A stretch of DNA of 64,000 nucleotides from Edaphosphingomonas laterariae (GCF_900188165.1 NZ_FZOS01000001.1:310001-374000); one strand, 5' to 3'. Counted from the first letter of the stretch, positions 8,267 to 17,403 are shown. The notes: a model not told the origin generated them from the sequence alone. Made by a program: numbers and translations.

Positions 8267-9436
8267 ATGACGGCGAAGGTGCCCGATCGCGACACGATGG
8301 TTGCGGAGGCGAAGGCGAAGGCGGGGCTCGACGATTTTGGCGACACCTGGTTCTTCGCGCATATCGATGCGCTGATCCCGGCGCTGAACGGCGAAGCGAA
8401 GCTGAGCGAGGCAGGCGCTGCCTATGCCCGCGAAACCATCGTCACCTCGCTGGTCAACCGGCTGCGTTTTGTCGAGATGTTCAAGCAGCATCCCGAAATC
8501 AATGACGAGAAGGTGGAAGTCGCCGCCGTCGTCGCCGGTCTGCCGCGCACCGGCAGCACCATGCTCCACCGCATGCTCGCCGCCGCCCCCGGCATGACGG
8601 GCTGTCGCTGGTACGAAACCAAGAATTACGTCCCCTTCCCGGGCGAGGAACGCGGCAATCCCGAACCGCGCCGCGCCGAGGCGAAGGTGCTGCTGGACTA
8701 TATGTGCCAGGCGATCCCCGAACTGATGTCGATCCACCCGATGGATATCGACCAGCCCGACGAAGAACTGATCATCATGGGCCAGCTCTTCTCGTCGACG
8801 ATGATCGAGGGCACCTTCTTCGTCCCCAGCTTCGCGCGCTGGCTGATGGAACATGATCGCATCCAGGTCTATCGCGATCTCAAGCAGATCCTGAAGCTGC
8901 TCCAGTGGAGCGACCCCAGCCGCAAGGGCGCCAAGTGGGTGCTCAAGACGCCGGGCCACCTGATGGGCCTCGATGGCGTGATTGAGGTGTTCCCCGAAGC
9001 CAAGATCGTGATGACGCACCGCGATCCGGTGCAGACGGTGCCGTCTTATTCCAGCATGATGGCCAACCTTTACAGCATGGTATCGGACAGCATCACCAAG
9101 GAAGAGGTGGGCGCCGTCTGGATCGATCGCCTTGCCGAACTGCTCAACACGTTCGTTGCCGAGCGCGAGAAGGTGAAGGGCCGCAACTTCATCGACGTGC
9201 GCTACACCGATCAGCTTTCGAAGCCGGTCGAAGTGGGCCGCTCCGTGCTCGAACAGGCGGGCATCACCGTCACGCCCGAAATCGAAGCCGGCATGGCCGA
9301 ATGGATCGAAGCCAATAAGCGCGAGGATCGCGCGCCGCACAAATATACGCTGGAAGATTTCGGTCTCAGCCGCGCGCAAGTGGAGGAAAAGTTCCGCGCC
9401 TATCGCGAGGCTTTCCTGGAAAAAGCGCCTGCCTGA
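8267..9436 (+). CDS. Sulfotransferase-family protein (PAPS-type fold)
   Basis: A 389-residue cytosolic protein of the large bacterial sulfotransferase family. The 5'-phosphosulfate loop is visible as GLPRTGSTMLHRML (about residue 90) and the 3'-phosphate region as KIVMTHRDPVQTVPSYSSM (about residue 245). The C-terminal part VRYTDQL...GRSVLEQAGI and the terminal helices are also as in the family. The acceptor is unknown: sphingomonads carry several such genes, and lipid, steroid-like or aromatic acceptors are all possible. A TTGACG (8175) and AT-rich stretch about 18-20 bases later may be its promoter; SD cggagg precedes the ATG. An intrinsic terminator follows. Confidence 0.88.
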   Translation: MTAKVPDRDTMVAEAKAKAGLDDFGDTWFFAHIDALIPALNGEAKLSEAGAAYARETIVTSLVNRLRFVEMFKQHPEINDEKVEVAAVVAGLPRTGSTMLHRMLAAAPGMTGCRWYETKNYVPFPGEERGNPEPRRAEAKVLLDYMCQAIPELMSIHPMDIDQPDEELIIMGQLFSSTMIEGTFFVPSFARWLMEHDRIQVYRDLKQILKLLQWSDPSRKGAKWVLKTPGHLMGLDGVIEVFPEAKIVMTHRDPVQTVPSYSSMMANLYSMVSDSITKEEVGAVWIDRLAELLNTFVAEREKVKGRNFIDVRYTDQLSKPVEVGRSVLEQAGITVTPEIEAGMAEWIEANKREDRAPHKYTLEDFGLSRAQVEEKFRAYREAFLEKAPA

Positions 9437-9458
9437 ACGGCTTGCGAGGTAAAATCGA

Positions 9459-9492
9459 AGGCGCCGGCTCCCCATCGAAACCGGCGCCTTTG
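9459..9492 (+). terminator. Intrinsic terminator after the sulfotransferase gene
   Basis: Perfect 9-bp stem aggcgccgg / ccggcgcct (9459-9467 with 9481-9489), followed by ttt-g-tattt, 22 bases after the stop codon at 9436. Confidence 0.8.
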
Positions 9493-9511
9493 TATTTGCC
9501 GCGCGGTGCGC

Positions 9512-9991
9512 TCAAGCCCGGGTCGGCGGCCCCGCCCCATCCAGCACCCACGGATGCCCCGCCGGAAGCTCCAGCAATTCGATGACATTGCCTTCGGGGT
9601 CCGCGCCATAGATGCCGCGCATCCCGTCCTCATGGCCCGGCCGATCGGCGACGAAGGTCATGCCTTCCGCCTTCAACCGCTCGAACTCGCGGTCCATATC
9701 CTCCACGATCACGCAGAAATGGGTGTAGCCCCGATCATTCGGCCGCAACGGCGGCATGTCGCGCGCGGGCGGCGCGGCATATTCGAACAGTTCGAGGAAG
9801 GACGCACCGGCGCGGAACATGGCCACCCGTCCCTTCGATCCCGGCACGCCGAGCACGCGATCATAATCGGGATTGTCGGCCCAGGCGAAGGCGCCCGGCA
9901 TCTCCTCGAAACCGAAGGCACGGCGGTAGAAATCGGCCATCCGCTCGAAATCGGCAACATTGATGGCGACGTGGTGGATTCCCCGGATCAT
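9512..9991 (-). CDS. VOC-superfamily protein (glyoxalase/bleomycin-resistance type)
   Basis: A 159-residue protein of the vicinal oxygen chelate fold. It starts with the canonical first strand MIRGIHHVAINVADFERMADFYRRAFGF, whose HH supplies a metal ligand. A second module begins at RGYTHFCVIVEDMDREFERL and ends in RGIYGADPEGNVIELLELP, giving the second His and the terminal Glu ligand. This two-module arrangement fits a lactoylglutathione-lyase-like or dioxygenase-like enzyme; the substrate cannot be read. It converges with the sulfotransferase gene. Confidence 0.88.
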   Translation of the reverse strand: MIRGIHHVAINVADFERMADFYRRAFGFEEMPGAFAWADNPDYDRVLGVPGSKGRVAMFRAGASFLELFEYAAPPARDMPPLRPNDRGYTHFCVIVEDMDREFERLKAEGMTFVADRPGHEDGMRGIYGADPEGNVIELLELPAGHPWVLDGAGPPTRA

Positions 9992-10076
9992 GGCGCCAGC
10001 CTAACCCGGCCACCCGCCATCCGGCATCTCCAAAGGCTTCTGCATTCGGGCCGCGGCGTTCCGCGCGGCCGCATCG

Positions 10077-11444
10077 TCAGTCGATCGCCGGCAGCGTGAA
10101 GGTGAAGCGCGCGCCCTGCCCGGCGGCGCTTTCCACCGTCAGGTCGCCCCCCATCGCCCGCGCCAGCCGCCGTGCGATATAGAGGCCAAGGCCGGTGCCC
10201 GCGCCGTCGCCGGGCTGCAACCGTTCGAACTTCTCGAAGATGCGGGCCTGATCCTCGGTCGCAATGCCGCGCCCCTGATCGGCGACGATAATCGCGGCAT
10301 AATGGCCCTGCCGCTCGCAGCGCAACCAGACCGATCCGCCATCCGGCGAATGGCGCACGGCATTGCCGACGATGTTCACCAGCACCTGCAGGGCACGGCG
10401 GAAATCGCCCTGGGCGCCCAGCGACTCCGCCGATCCCGGCCGGTCGATACGGATGCCGCGATCCGCCGCCTTGACGCCGCACAGCACCGCGGCACGGCGC
10501 GCCAGCTCACACAGGTCGAGCCGTTCGATCATCGGCGTAAAGTCCGGCCGTTCGATCGCCTGCAGGTCGACCAGATCGTCGACCAGCGCCAGCAGATGCC
10601 GCCCGGCCGCCGCGATATCGGCGGCATAATTGGCATAATCGCGCCGCAACGGGCCATCGGCCTGTGTGCGAATATGCTCCGCGCCGGAAATGATCCGGTC
10701 CAGCGGAGCACGCAGCGCCGCGTCCAGCCGTCGGCCAAAGGCATCCGCCTGGCCGATGTCGATGCTGGTGCCGCCGCTGTCGCGGACCGCCATCAGCGCC
10801 GGCGCCTCCGGCGGCGCGATCGCCACCGCCGCGCCGCGCAGGCCGGCAAAGCGCCCGGCAGCATCGAAGATCGGCACCGCCGAAAGCCGCACCTTGCCAC
10901 CCCCGTCGCGCAGATCGCCTTCCTGATCGTCGAACCGGCGTTGCGACGCCATGGCGTCAAGGATGGGCAGCATCCCGCGATCATCCTCGTGCAGCGTCAA
11001 CAGCTTGGTCAGGGGTTGGCCCAGCAGCGATTCGCGCCAAGGCACCACCCCCGGCGACAGCGCGGTCAGCTTCAGGGCTTCGTCGGTTTCCCACAGCCAG
11101 TCCGCCGACGCGCGGATGAAGTCATGCTCGCGGTCGATCGTCGCCGCCGGAAAGGCATCGCCAGCCGCTCGCTCCGTCCAGCCGGCGATCGCCAGCGCGA
11201 TGCCCTCGCCATGCGGTTCGGCACGGACCCATAATTCGATATCGGCATCGCCATCCGCCGCGATCACGCCGCGCGACACCACGATCCCCAGCCGTCGCGC
11301 CAGCCGGGCGACGCTCGCCAGTTGCGGCACGGCGATCACTCCGCCGGCCGCCCCGCCCGCGCGTGCATGCAGCGCCTCCAGCGCCGCATCCGCCTCGACC
11401 AGCCGGAAATCGCGGTCGAGCCGGCCATGCACCGGTGCCATCAT
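10077..11444 (-). CDS. Histidine-kinase-like sensor lacking the phospho-acceptor histidine
   Basis: A 455-residue cytosolic protein. Residues 1-100 are unassigned; 105-215 look like a PAS sensor (DFIRASADWLWETDEALKLT). Residues 235-295 align with a HisKA dimerisation domain, and 345-455 form a complete HATPase: N-box VNIVGNAVRHSPDGG, G1 ADQGRGIA, F-box FEKFERL, G2 GAGTGLGLYIA. The H-box reads DAALRAPL where an active kinase reads SHELRTPL, so Ala242 stands at the phospho-acceptor position. It may be a phosphatase, an allosteric partner or a non-His signalling ATPase. The ATG at 11444 overlaps the DUF2336 stop codon (ATGA), so both are co-translated. Confidence 0.85.
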   Translation of the reverse strand: MMAPVHGRLDRDFRLVEADAALEALHARAGGAAGGVIAVPQLASVARLARRLGIVVSRGVIAADGDADIELWVRAEPHGEGIALAIAGWTERAAGDAFPAATIDREHDFIRASADWLWETDEALKLTALSPGVVPWRESLLGQPLTKLLTLHEDDRGMLPILDAMASQRRFDDQEGDLRDGGGKVRLSAVPIFDAAGRFAGLRGAAVAIAPPEAPALMAVRDSGGTSIDIGQADAFGRRLDAALRAPLDRIISGAEHIRTQADGPLRRDYANYAADIAAAGRHLLALVDDLVDLQAIERPDFTPMIERLDLCELARRAAVLCGVKAADRGIRIDRPGSAESLGAQGDFRRALQVLVNIVGNAVRHSPDGGSVWLRCERQGHYAAIIVADQGRGIATEDQARIFEKFERLQPGDGAGTGLGLYIARRLARAMGGDLTVESAAGQGARFTFTLPAID

Positions 11445-12553
11445 CCGCGCAGACCCGTATTGAGATCGTCGATCGCGTTGCGGAAGGCCGGGTCCAGCCG
11501 CCACGGCCGCAACGTCTCCTCGGCCCGGCCGCGATCGAGCGCCATGAAGGCTTCCACCCGGCCGGCCGCCGTTTCGGGATCCATGTCGCTCGGCACGCAG
11601 CGGAACAGGATGTCGGCGGCGGTCGCGGTATCCATGCCGATCGCGCTCAGCAGCACCGCCAGCCGGCTGCCATCGGCGTCGAACAGCATGTCCCACGCCA
11701 CGCCGAATTCGATGCCCGCACGCAATGCCAGCGCGGCCACCGTCAATGCCACGCGGCCTTCGCCCAGCGCGCGGCCGATCAGCGCATCGGACAGCCGGCC
11801 ATCGGCGCGCAACAGCAGCGCCAGCGCGATCGCCCGGCCTTCCAGCGTCGCGCTTTCATCATATCCCGCCAGCAACGCCTGCGCGGCCGCGCCCACCTCG
11901 CGATCGGCGGTCGCCGGGTCCAGCCGGCCGATTTCGATCATGTAACGGCGCAGGCAAGCCGCCACCCGCCAGATCAGCCGGTGCTGCACCTCAGCCGGCA
12001 GATCGGTGCGGGCCAGCACGGGATCCTGAAAACGGTCGATCCGCCGGCTTTCCGCCACGATCATCGCCATCGCCGCTTCGGCGATCGCCGGTTCGGCATC
12101 GTCCACCAGCATGTCGATCAACGGCGGTTCGGGGGCGAATTCGGCCACGCGCGCGGCCGCCAGCCTCAACGCGATGCTCAGCCGGTGCTCCTCGGCCCGA
12201 CGCAGCACCAGCCCCACCAGTTCGGCGTCGCGCAACATGCCGGCATGTTCGATCATCGGCGCCGCGATCGGCGTCGCGCCGGCGGTCAGTGCGGTCGCCA
12301 GCACCGCGTCGCGCGTCTCGATGCGCTGGCCGATGCGGTCACGCAGGTCATCTTCCACCGTCGCCACCAACCGCTGCAGCAGGTTCGCCGCCGCCGCACG
12401 CTCGATATCGCGCAGCCGCCGCCCATCCGGCAGGAACAGGTCGATCAGCGCCAGCCGCACACGCTCGCGCCCCGCCGCCTGCGCACGCGCGGCGTCGCCC
12501 AGCAGGCGCTCGGCGCTGTCGATCGGTTCCGGAACAAAGGCGACCATTGCCAT
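11441..12553 (-). CDS. DUF2336-type helical repeat protein
   Basis: A 370-residue all-helical protein, rich in Ala, Leu and Arg, resembling the DUF2336 family of alphaproteobacteria. Short helical units recur (for example LADLIDMLVDD-like PEPPLIDMLVDDAEPAIAEA and VQHRLIWRVAACLRRYM), suggesting an alpha-solenoid. There is no membrane segment or catalytic motif. It is translationally coupled (ATGA) to the downstream kinase-like gene, so the two products probably act together, for example as a scaffold or phosphotransfer partner. That role is inference. Confidence 0.75.
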   Translation of the reverse strand: MAMVAFVPEPIDSAERLLGDAARAQAAGRERVRLALIDLFLPDGRRLRDIERAAAANLLQRLVATVEDDLRDRIGQRIETRDAVLATALTAGATPIAAPMIEHAGMLRDAELVGLVLRRAEEHRLSIALRLAAARVAEFAPEPPLIDMLVDDAEPAIAEAAMAMIVAESRRIDRFQDPVLARTDLPAEVQHRLIWRVAACLRRYMIEIGRLDPATADREVGAAAQALLAGYDESATLEGRAIALALLLRADGRLSDALIGRALGEGRVALTVAALALRAGIEFGVAWDMLFDADGSRLAVLLSAIGMDTATAADILFRCVPSDMDPETAAGRVEAFMALDRGRAEETLRPWRLDPAFRNAIDDLNTGLRG

Positions 12554-12645
12554 AATCTAGGGCCATGCGGTTAAGGTCGGCTAAACGAAGATTGTTCCAT
12601 CGCATCCGTCATTTGGCAGCGATGAAGTGATGATCCGGCCGTCCC

Positions 12646-13884
12646 TCAGGCCGGTGGTGGCGCTGTCCGCCCCATCACCCGGTCGGCCACCTCGCGCTGG
12701 ACGGCCGCGAAGGACGCGACCGCATAAAGCGCCAATCCGGCCAGCCCCGCCGCCCAATGGCCGATCAGCGCAAAGGGCGTCATCGCCCAGATCAACGCAT
12801 CCAGGCTGGCAATCCACAATGGCGGCGAGCCGCCGGGCAACGCCCGCAATATCCGCTGCTCCCCAGCCAACGCCGCCATGCCGCCCAGCAATATGGCGGT
12901 CACCAGCGCCATGCCCCAGCCCGCTTCGGTGGCAACTCCATAGGTCAGCACCAGCAAGGCGGCCGTCGCCGCGATTGTCCGCGCGATCAGGAAACCGCGC
13001 GCCCAACGCAGGGGCGAAAGGCGCGCGCCGGCCAGGCGTTCGGCCACCGCCGCGATCGGGCCGGAAAACATCAGTGCGCCCTGCCCCGCCAACCGCCAGT
13101 CGACCGCGAAGAAGATGCCGGCGATCACCGCCGCCGTCACCGCCGCGACCGCGAACCACACCGGATCGGTGCCCCGCCGCAGCAAGGGCGGCGCGACAAG
13201 CTTTTCGATTCGGGGGAAGATATGGCGCCACGGCCAGTCCCGCCCCCGCGGGCGCGCGCCGGACAACATGTCCCGGTCATAGCCAGCCAGACAGGCCACG
13301 CCGTCGGCCAGCAACGGCGCTTTGCCGCGCTGCCGGCCATTGCCTGCCATTGCGTCCAGCCGCTCGGCACCGCCCTGCACGGCGCGGCGCAGCAGCGTCG
13401 ATTCGAGGTCCCAGTCGCCCAGCATCGCCGCCGTGCCGCGCAGCAATCCGCCGTCGATCAGCATCAGCCCGCCCCAGCGCGCCGTGGCGTCCATCCGCTC
13501 GAAGGTCGCCAGTTCGGGTTCGTCGGGCACGGTCAGCAGCGTTGGTGCGCGCGTTTCCGCCATCCGCTCGACCAGCCGGGGCGGCGCCAGGCAGCCATCG
13601 CCGAACACCAGCAGCTTTTCTTCCGGGTGGATGCGGTCCGCCGCGTCAGCGATGTCGCGGGTGATATCCACCCGCAGGCCCGCGCGCCGCAGCCGTTCGG
13701 CCGCCGCCGCCAGCGCCACCGGCACGCGTTCGGCCAGGATCAGGATCTGCTCGGCGCCGGCAAAGGCCGCCAGCCGCGCCTGATGCTCGACAAGCGTGCG
13801 GCCGGCCAGCGGCAGGGTCGCACGCAGCCCTTCCGTTTCCTCTTCCGCCAGCTTGTAAGCCGATATCAGCGCCGCCAGCGCCAC
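12646..13884 (-). CDS. Membrane protein with nucleotidyltransferase-like N-terminal domain, function unknown
   Basis: A 412-residue protein in two halves. Residues 1-215 look like a Rossmann-type nucleotidyltransferase (LPLAGRTLVEHQARLAAFAGA, ILILAERVP, EEKLLVFGDGCLAPPRLVERM), although the usual Gly-rich Mg-NTP loop is weak. Residues 245-400 hold about five or six membrane segments. The arrangement recalls fused cytidylyltransferase/CDP-alcohol phosphotransferase enzymes, but I do not see the DGxxAR...GxxxD signature, so that activity is not supported. Single gene upstream of the DUF2336-kinase pair on the same strand, separated by 92 bases. Confidence 0.6.
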   Translation of the reverse strand: MALAALISAYKLAEEETEGLRATLPLAGRTLVEHQARLAAFAGAEQILILAERVPVALAAAAERLRRAGLRVDITRDIADAADRIHPEEKLLVFGDGCLAPPRLVERMAETRAPTLLTVPDEPELATFERMDATARWGGLMLIDGGLLRGTAAMLGDWDLESTLLRRAVQGGAERLDAMAGNGRQRGKAPLLADGVACLAGYDRDMLSGARPRGRDWPWRHIFPRIEKLVAPPLLRRGTDPVWFAVAAVTAAVIAGIFFAVDWRLAGQGALMFSGPIAAVAERLAGARLSPLRWARGFLIARTIAATAALLVLTYGVATEAGWGMALVTAILLGGMAALAGEQRILRALPGGSPPLWIASLDALIWAMTPFALIGHWAAGLAGLALYAVASFAAVQREVADRVMGRTAPPPA

Positions 13885-13991
13885 GCTTCGTCCCCCGATC
13901 GCATCGGCTCATGCGATAGGCCGGTCAGCCGCAGGATGCAAAGGGACAGGACGGCGAATGGCGCATTTGCCGCGCCGGAAATGCGCGGGCG

Positions 13992-14291
13992 TCAGGCCGC
14001 GAAGCTGTCGATCGCGCGGCGGATCGCGGCCAGCATCGTGGCGTCACCGGGCACGCCGCCCACCGCCCGCTCGGCAAGCGTCATCAGCTGCACCGCGCCG
14101 AAGCTCGCCGCCAGCCCCTGCAGGCGCATCGCCGCCACGCGCCATTCGGACGCGCCGACGGCACGGTCGAGCGCATCGGCATGGCCCCGCGCGCTGGCAA
14201 GGAACACGCTGCGAAGCTCGGTCACCAGGGCGGGGTCATCCCCCACGGCGGCGGCGAGCGCGGTTTCAAGGGCGCCGGGATCGTACATCAT
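13992..14291 (-). CDS. Hpt-like four-helix protein without the phosphorylatable histidine
   Basis: A 99-residue, wholly helical protein. The third helix reads AMRLQGLAASFGA (residues 54-66), which aligns with the Hpt signature AHxLKGxAxxxGA, but the phospho-acceptor His is Met55 and the conserved Lys is Gln58. The flanking helices (LRSVFLASARGHADALDRAV and LMTLAERAV) keep the Hpt spacing. As it stands it could bind a response regulator or kinase but not carry a phosphate on His. It lies 108 bases upstream of the nucleotidyltransferase-like gene, on the same strand as the kinase-like protein that also lost its His. Confidence 0.65.
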   Translation of the reverse strand: MMYDPGALETALAAAVGDDPALVTELRSVFLASARGHADALDRAVGASEWRVAAMRLQGLAASFGAVQLMTLAERAVGGVPGDATMLAAIRRAIDSFAA

Positions 14292-14366
14292 GCCCGCAAG
14301 TCTCGCACGATGATGTTAACAGGGGGTTTCGCCGGCCCTTCCGCGCGGCGGGAAAGCTGATAAACA

Positions 14367-16562
14367 ATGTCCATGAACCAGGGGGCCCGATCCACCGATC
14401 AATGGCGTGAGCACCGCGCGCTGCTCGAAGCCATTTCACGCAATCGTGAAGAATCCGGCGCGGTCGAACCGCCTCCCCAGCCCGAACCGGAACCGGCTTC
14501 GGCCCCTTCGCTCCCGCCGCCACCACCGCTCCAGATGGTCGAGGAAGCCGCCGATCTCGGCACGCCGAAGCGCGACATGGTCGCCGGCGCGCTCTTCCTG
14601 ATCGTCGCAGCCGCGTGGATCGCCGCCGTCGCCGCCAGCCTGGAAGCGGAAGGCACCCCGCTCACCAGCGTCACCGCGCTCGTTTCGCTCGCCTGCGGCC
14701 CGCTCGCACTGCTCGGCGTGCTGTTCCTCGTCCTCCAGCGCACCAGCCGCCGTGAAGCCCGGCGCTTCGCCCAGACCGCGCAGGCGATGCGCGCCGAAGC
14801 CGCCAATCTCGAACATGTCGTCGGCCTGATGACCGATCGGATCGCCGAAAATCGCCGCGCGCTTGCCGATCAGGCGCAACAGTTGCTGTCGCTGGGCGAA
14901 GATTCGTCGATGCGGCTCGGCGAAATCGCATCGGCCATGGCGCGCGAGACGAAGGCGCTCCGCGTCGAATCGGATCATCTGGAAACGGCGGCCGAAATCG
15001 CGCGCAGCGATCTCGGCGTGCTGATCGACGATCTGCCCCGTGTCGACGAACAGGTGCGTGGCATCATCCAGCGCCTGCGCGATACGGCCGGTGAGGCGGA
15101 TGGCCGCATGGTCGCGCTCACCGATCAGCTTTCGGCGCTCGCCGAACAGGGCGAAAAGGCCGATGCCGTCGCCTCGGGCGCCGCGCAGCAACTCGCCACC
15201 CACATCGCCACCATGCGCGAACATGGCGCGCGTGCCGATGAACAGGTCGGCGGCGCGGCACAGGCGCTCGCCCACCGCGTCGATGAAATCGGCCAGCGCA
15301 TCGATACGCTGTCCGCCCGCCTCGCCACGCAGGATCAGGCGAGCCAGAGCGTGCTGCACGGCCTCGATCGCTCGCTCGACGATATCGAGGCGCGCTTCGC
15401 CGAATTCGGCAATCGCAGCGGCGAATCCACCCGCCAGCTAACCGATGCGCTCGCGGCGCTGCGCGAACAGAGCGAAGGCCTTACCGGCCGCCTCGCCGAA
15501 GCAGCCCCCGCCACCGAGGCGCTGGTCGAACGCGCCGCCGCGCTCAAGGCCGCTCTCGATGCCAGCACCACCGGCATCGGCGACTATATTCCCGCGGCGC
15601 TCGCCGGTATCGAGGCGCAGGCCGGCCGCAGCCATAGCGCGATCGCCGCACTCGTGCCCGAAGCCAATGCGCTCGAACGCGCGGTCGCGATCGCCACCGC
15701 AAACATCACCGACGCCGAAAAGGCGATCGCCGCTCAGCGTGCGTCGATCGAAGCGATGCAGGCCGCAGCGGCCGAACGGCTCGCCGAAATCACCCGCCAG
15801 TCGGCCGATCTGCGGGCGAGCATCGCCGAGGCCGAGGAAAGCGCGCGCACTTTGGCCGACAAGGCCGGGCCGCAGCTCGTCGATGCGCTGCTCCGCGTCC
15901 GCGAAACCGCCGTGCAGGCGGCCGATCGCGCCCGCGAAACGCTGGGCATCGTCATCCCCAACGCCGCCGCCAGCCTCGGCAATGCCAGCCGCGAAGCAAT
16001 CGAAACGGCGATCAACGAAACGCTCGCCGCGCGCCTGGGCGAAATCAGCGCAACGGCCGAACGCGCGGTCGCCGCCGCCACCTCGGCGGGTGAACGGCTC
16101 CAGCAGCAGCTCCTCACCATCAAGGATACCGCCGCCACCGTCGACGCCCGGATCGATGAAGTGCGCGCGCAGGTGAGCGACCATGACGAGGAAGGCTTTT
16201 CGCGCCGTGTCGCCCTGCTTGTCGAATCGCTAAATTCCGCCGCGATCGACGTCACCAAGATCCTGTCGAACGATGTGACCGACACCGCCTGGACATCCTA
16301 TCTGAAGGGCGATCGCAGCGTCTTCACCCGCCGCGCCGTCCGCCTCGTGGAAGCCGCCGAATCCAAGGAAATCGCGCGCCATTATGAGGAAGAGCCCGAG
16401 TTCCGCGAGCAGGTGAACCGCTACGTCCACGATTTCGAAGCGATGCTGCGGCGCGTCCTCGCCACGCGCGATGGCGCTCCGCTCAGCGTCACCTTGCTTT
16501 CGTCCGACATGGGCAAGCTCTACGTCGCGCTCGCCCAGGCCATCGAACGGCTGCGCACCTAA
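14367..16562 (+). CDS. Large membrane-anchored coiled-coil protein
   Basis: A 731-residue protein. Residues 30-60 are Pro/Glu-rich (PPPQPEPEPASAPSLPPPPP). Two membrane helices follow (about 71-91 and 100-123), then some 550 residues of Ala/Glu/Arg-rich heptad-like coiled coil (about 128-680) with repeated blocks such as RVDEIGQRIDTLSARLA. The C-terminal 90 residues are globular (DTAWTSYLKGDRSVFTRR ... YVALAQAIERLRT). Two N-terminal membrane helices plus a long cytosolic coiled coil is the layout of polarity or cell-cycle factors such as Caulobacter TipN; that comparison is architectural only. An alternative start is the ATG at 14373. Divergent from the Hpt-like gene across 75 bases. Confidence 0.8.
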   Translation: MSMNQGARSTDQWREHRALLEAISRNREESGAVEPPPQPEPEPASAPSLPPPPPLQMVEEAADLGTPKRDMVAGALFLIVAAAWIAAVAASLEAEGTPLTSVTALVSLACGPLALLGVLFLVLQRTSRREARRFAQTAQAMRAEAANLEHVVGLMTDRIAENRRALADQAQQLLSLGEDSSMRLGEIASAMARETKALRVESDHLETAAEIARSDLGVLIDDLPRVDEQVRGIIQRLRDTAGEADGRMVALTDQLSALAEQGEKADAVASGAAQQLATHIATMREHGARADEQVGGAAQALAHRVDEIGQRIDTLSARLATQDQASQSVLHGLDRSLDDIEARFAEFGNRSGESTRQLTDALAALREQSEGLTGRLAEAAPATEALVERAAALKAALDASTTGIGDYIPAALAGIEAQAGRSHSAIAALVPEANALERAVAIATANITDAEKAIAAQRASIEAMQAAAAERLAEITRQSADLRASIAEAEESARTLADKAGPQLVDALLRVRETAVQAADRARETLGIVIPNAAASLGNASREAIETAINETLAARLGEISATAERAVAAATSAGERLQQQLLTIKDTAATVDARIDEVRAQVSDHDEEGFSRRVALLVESLNSAAIDVTKILSNDVTDTAWTSYLKGDRSVFTRRAVRLVEAAESKEIARHYEEEPEFREQVNRYVHDFEAMLRRVLATRDGAPLSVTLLSSDMGKLYVALAQAIERLRT

Positions 16563-16634
16563 GCGCGCCGCGCGCAACGCTTGTCCGCCGCCCGCGTTTC
16601 GCCGATCACCGATGATGGGCGAGAGGCGATCGGC

Positions 16635-17396
16635 ATGCAGATCCACGAAAGCTCGAAAGGCTATCACGGTGCGGCGCGCGACTATGTCGCCGGCCGGCCG
16701 GATTATCCGGCCGAAGCGGTCGATTGGCTCCGCGACGTCATCGGCGCCAGACCGGACCGCACCGTGTTGGAAGTCGGCGCGGGCACCGGCAAGTTCATCC
16801 CCACGCTTCAGGCCTGCGGCAGCACGATCGTCGCGCTCGAACCGATTGACGAGATGCGCGCGCAGATCGTCCGTGATCATCCCGAAATCGCCACGCTGGC
16901 GGGCACCGCCGATGCCATCCCGCTTGGCGACGGCGCGGTCGACGCCATCGTCTGCGCCCAGGCCTTTCATTGGTTCGCTACCCCCGCCGCGCTGGCCGAA
17001 ATGCGTCGCGTGCTATCACCCGGCGGCATGCTGGGGCTAATCTGGAATGGGCGCGACGAACGCGTGCCGTGGGTCGCCGCTTTGTCCACCATCACCAACC
17101 GCTATGAAGGCGATACGCCCCGTTATCGCACCGGCGCGTGGCGCCAAGCCTTCCCCGCCCCCGGCTTCACCGTCGTCGGCGAACGCCATGTCGGCCACAT
17201 CCACGCCGGCACGGCCGAACAGGTCGTGCTCCAGCGCACCCTTTCGGTCAGCTTCATCGCCGCGCTTCCCGCCGAAGATCGTCAGCAGGTGGAGCGCGAG
17301 GTGCGGGCGCTGATCGCGCGCACGCCCGAACTTGCCGGCGGCCGCGACGTCGCTTTCCCTTATGAAACGAGCATGTTCGCCTGGCGAGCGGTGTAA
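16635..17396 (+). CDS. Class I SAM-dependent methyltransferase
   Basis: A 253-residue methyltransferase. Motif I is VLEVGAGTGKFIPTL, with motif post-I acidic residue in IVALEPIDEMRAQ. The acidic SAM-adenine contact TADAIPLGDGAVDAIVC and motif AQAFHWFATPAALAEMRRVLSPGG follow, the usual order for the UbiE/Methyltransf_11 group. The substrate is unknown. The ATG at 16635 follows gagagg at good spacing; a TTG at 16581 would add 18 unconserved residues. It starts 72 bases after the coiled-coil gene and converges with the MATE gene (7 bases between the stop codons). Confidence 0.9.
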   Translation: MQIHESSKGYHGAARDYVAGRPDYPAEAVDWLRDVIGARPDRTVLEVGAGTGKFIPTLQACGSTIVALEPIDEMRAQIVRDHPEIATLAGTADAIPLGDGAVDAIVCAQAFHWFATPAALAEMRRVLSPGGMLGLIWNGRDERVPWVAALSTITNRYEGDTPRYRTGAWRQAFPAPGFTVVGERHVGHIHAGTAEQVVLQRTLSVSFIAALPAEDRQQVEREVRALIARTPELAGGRDVAFPYETSMFAWRAV

Positions 17397-17403
17397 ATCC
17401 CGT

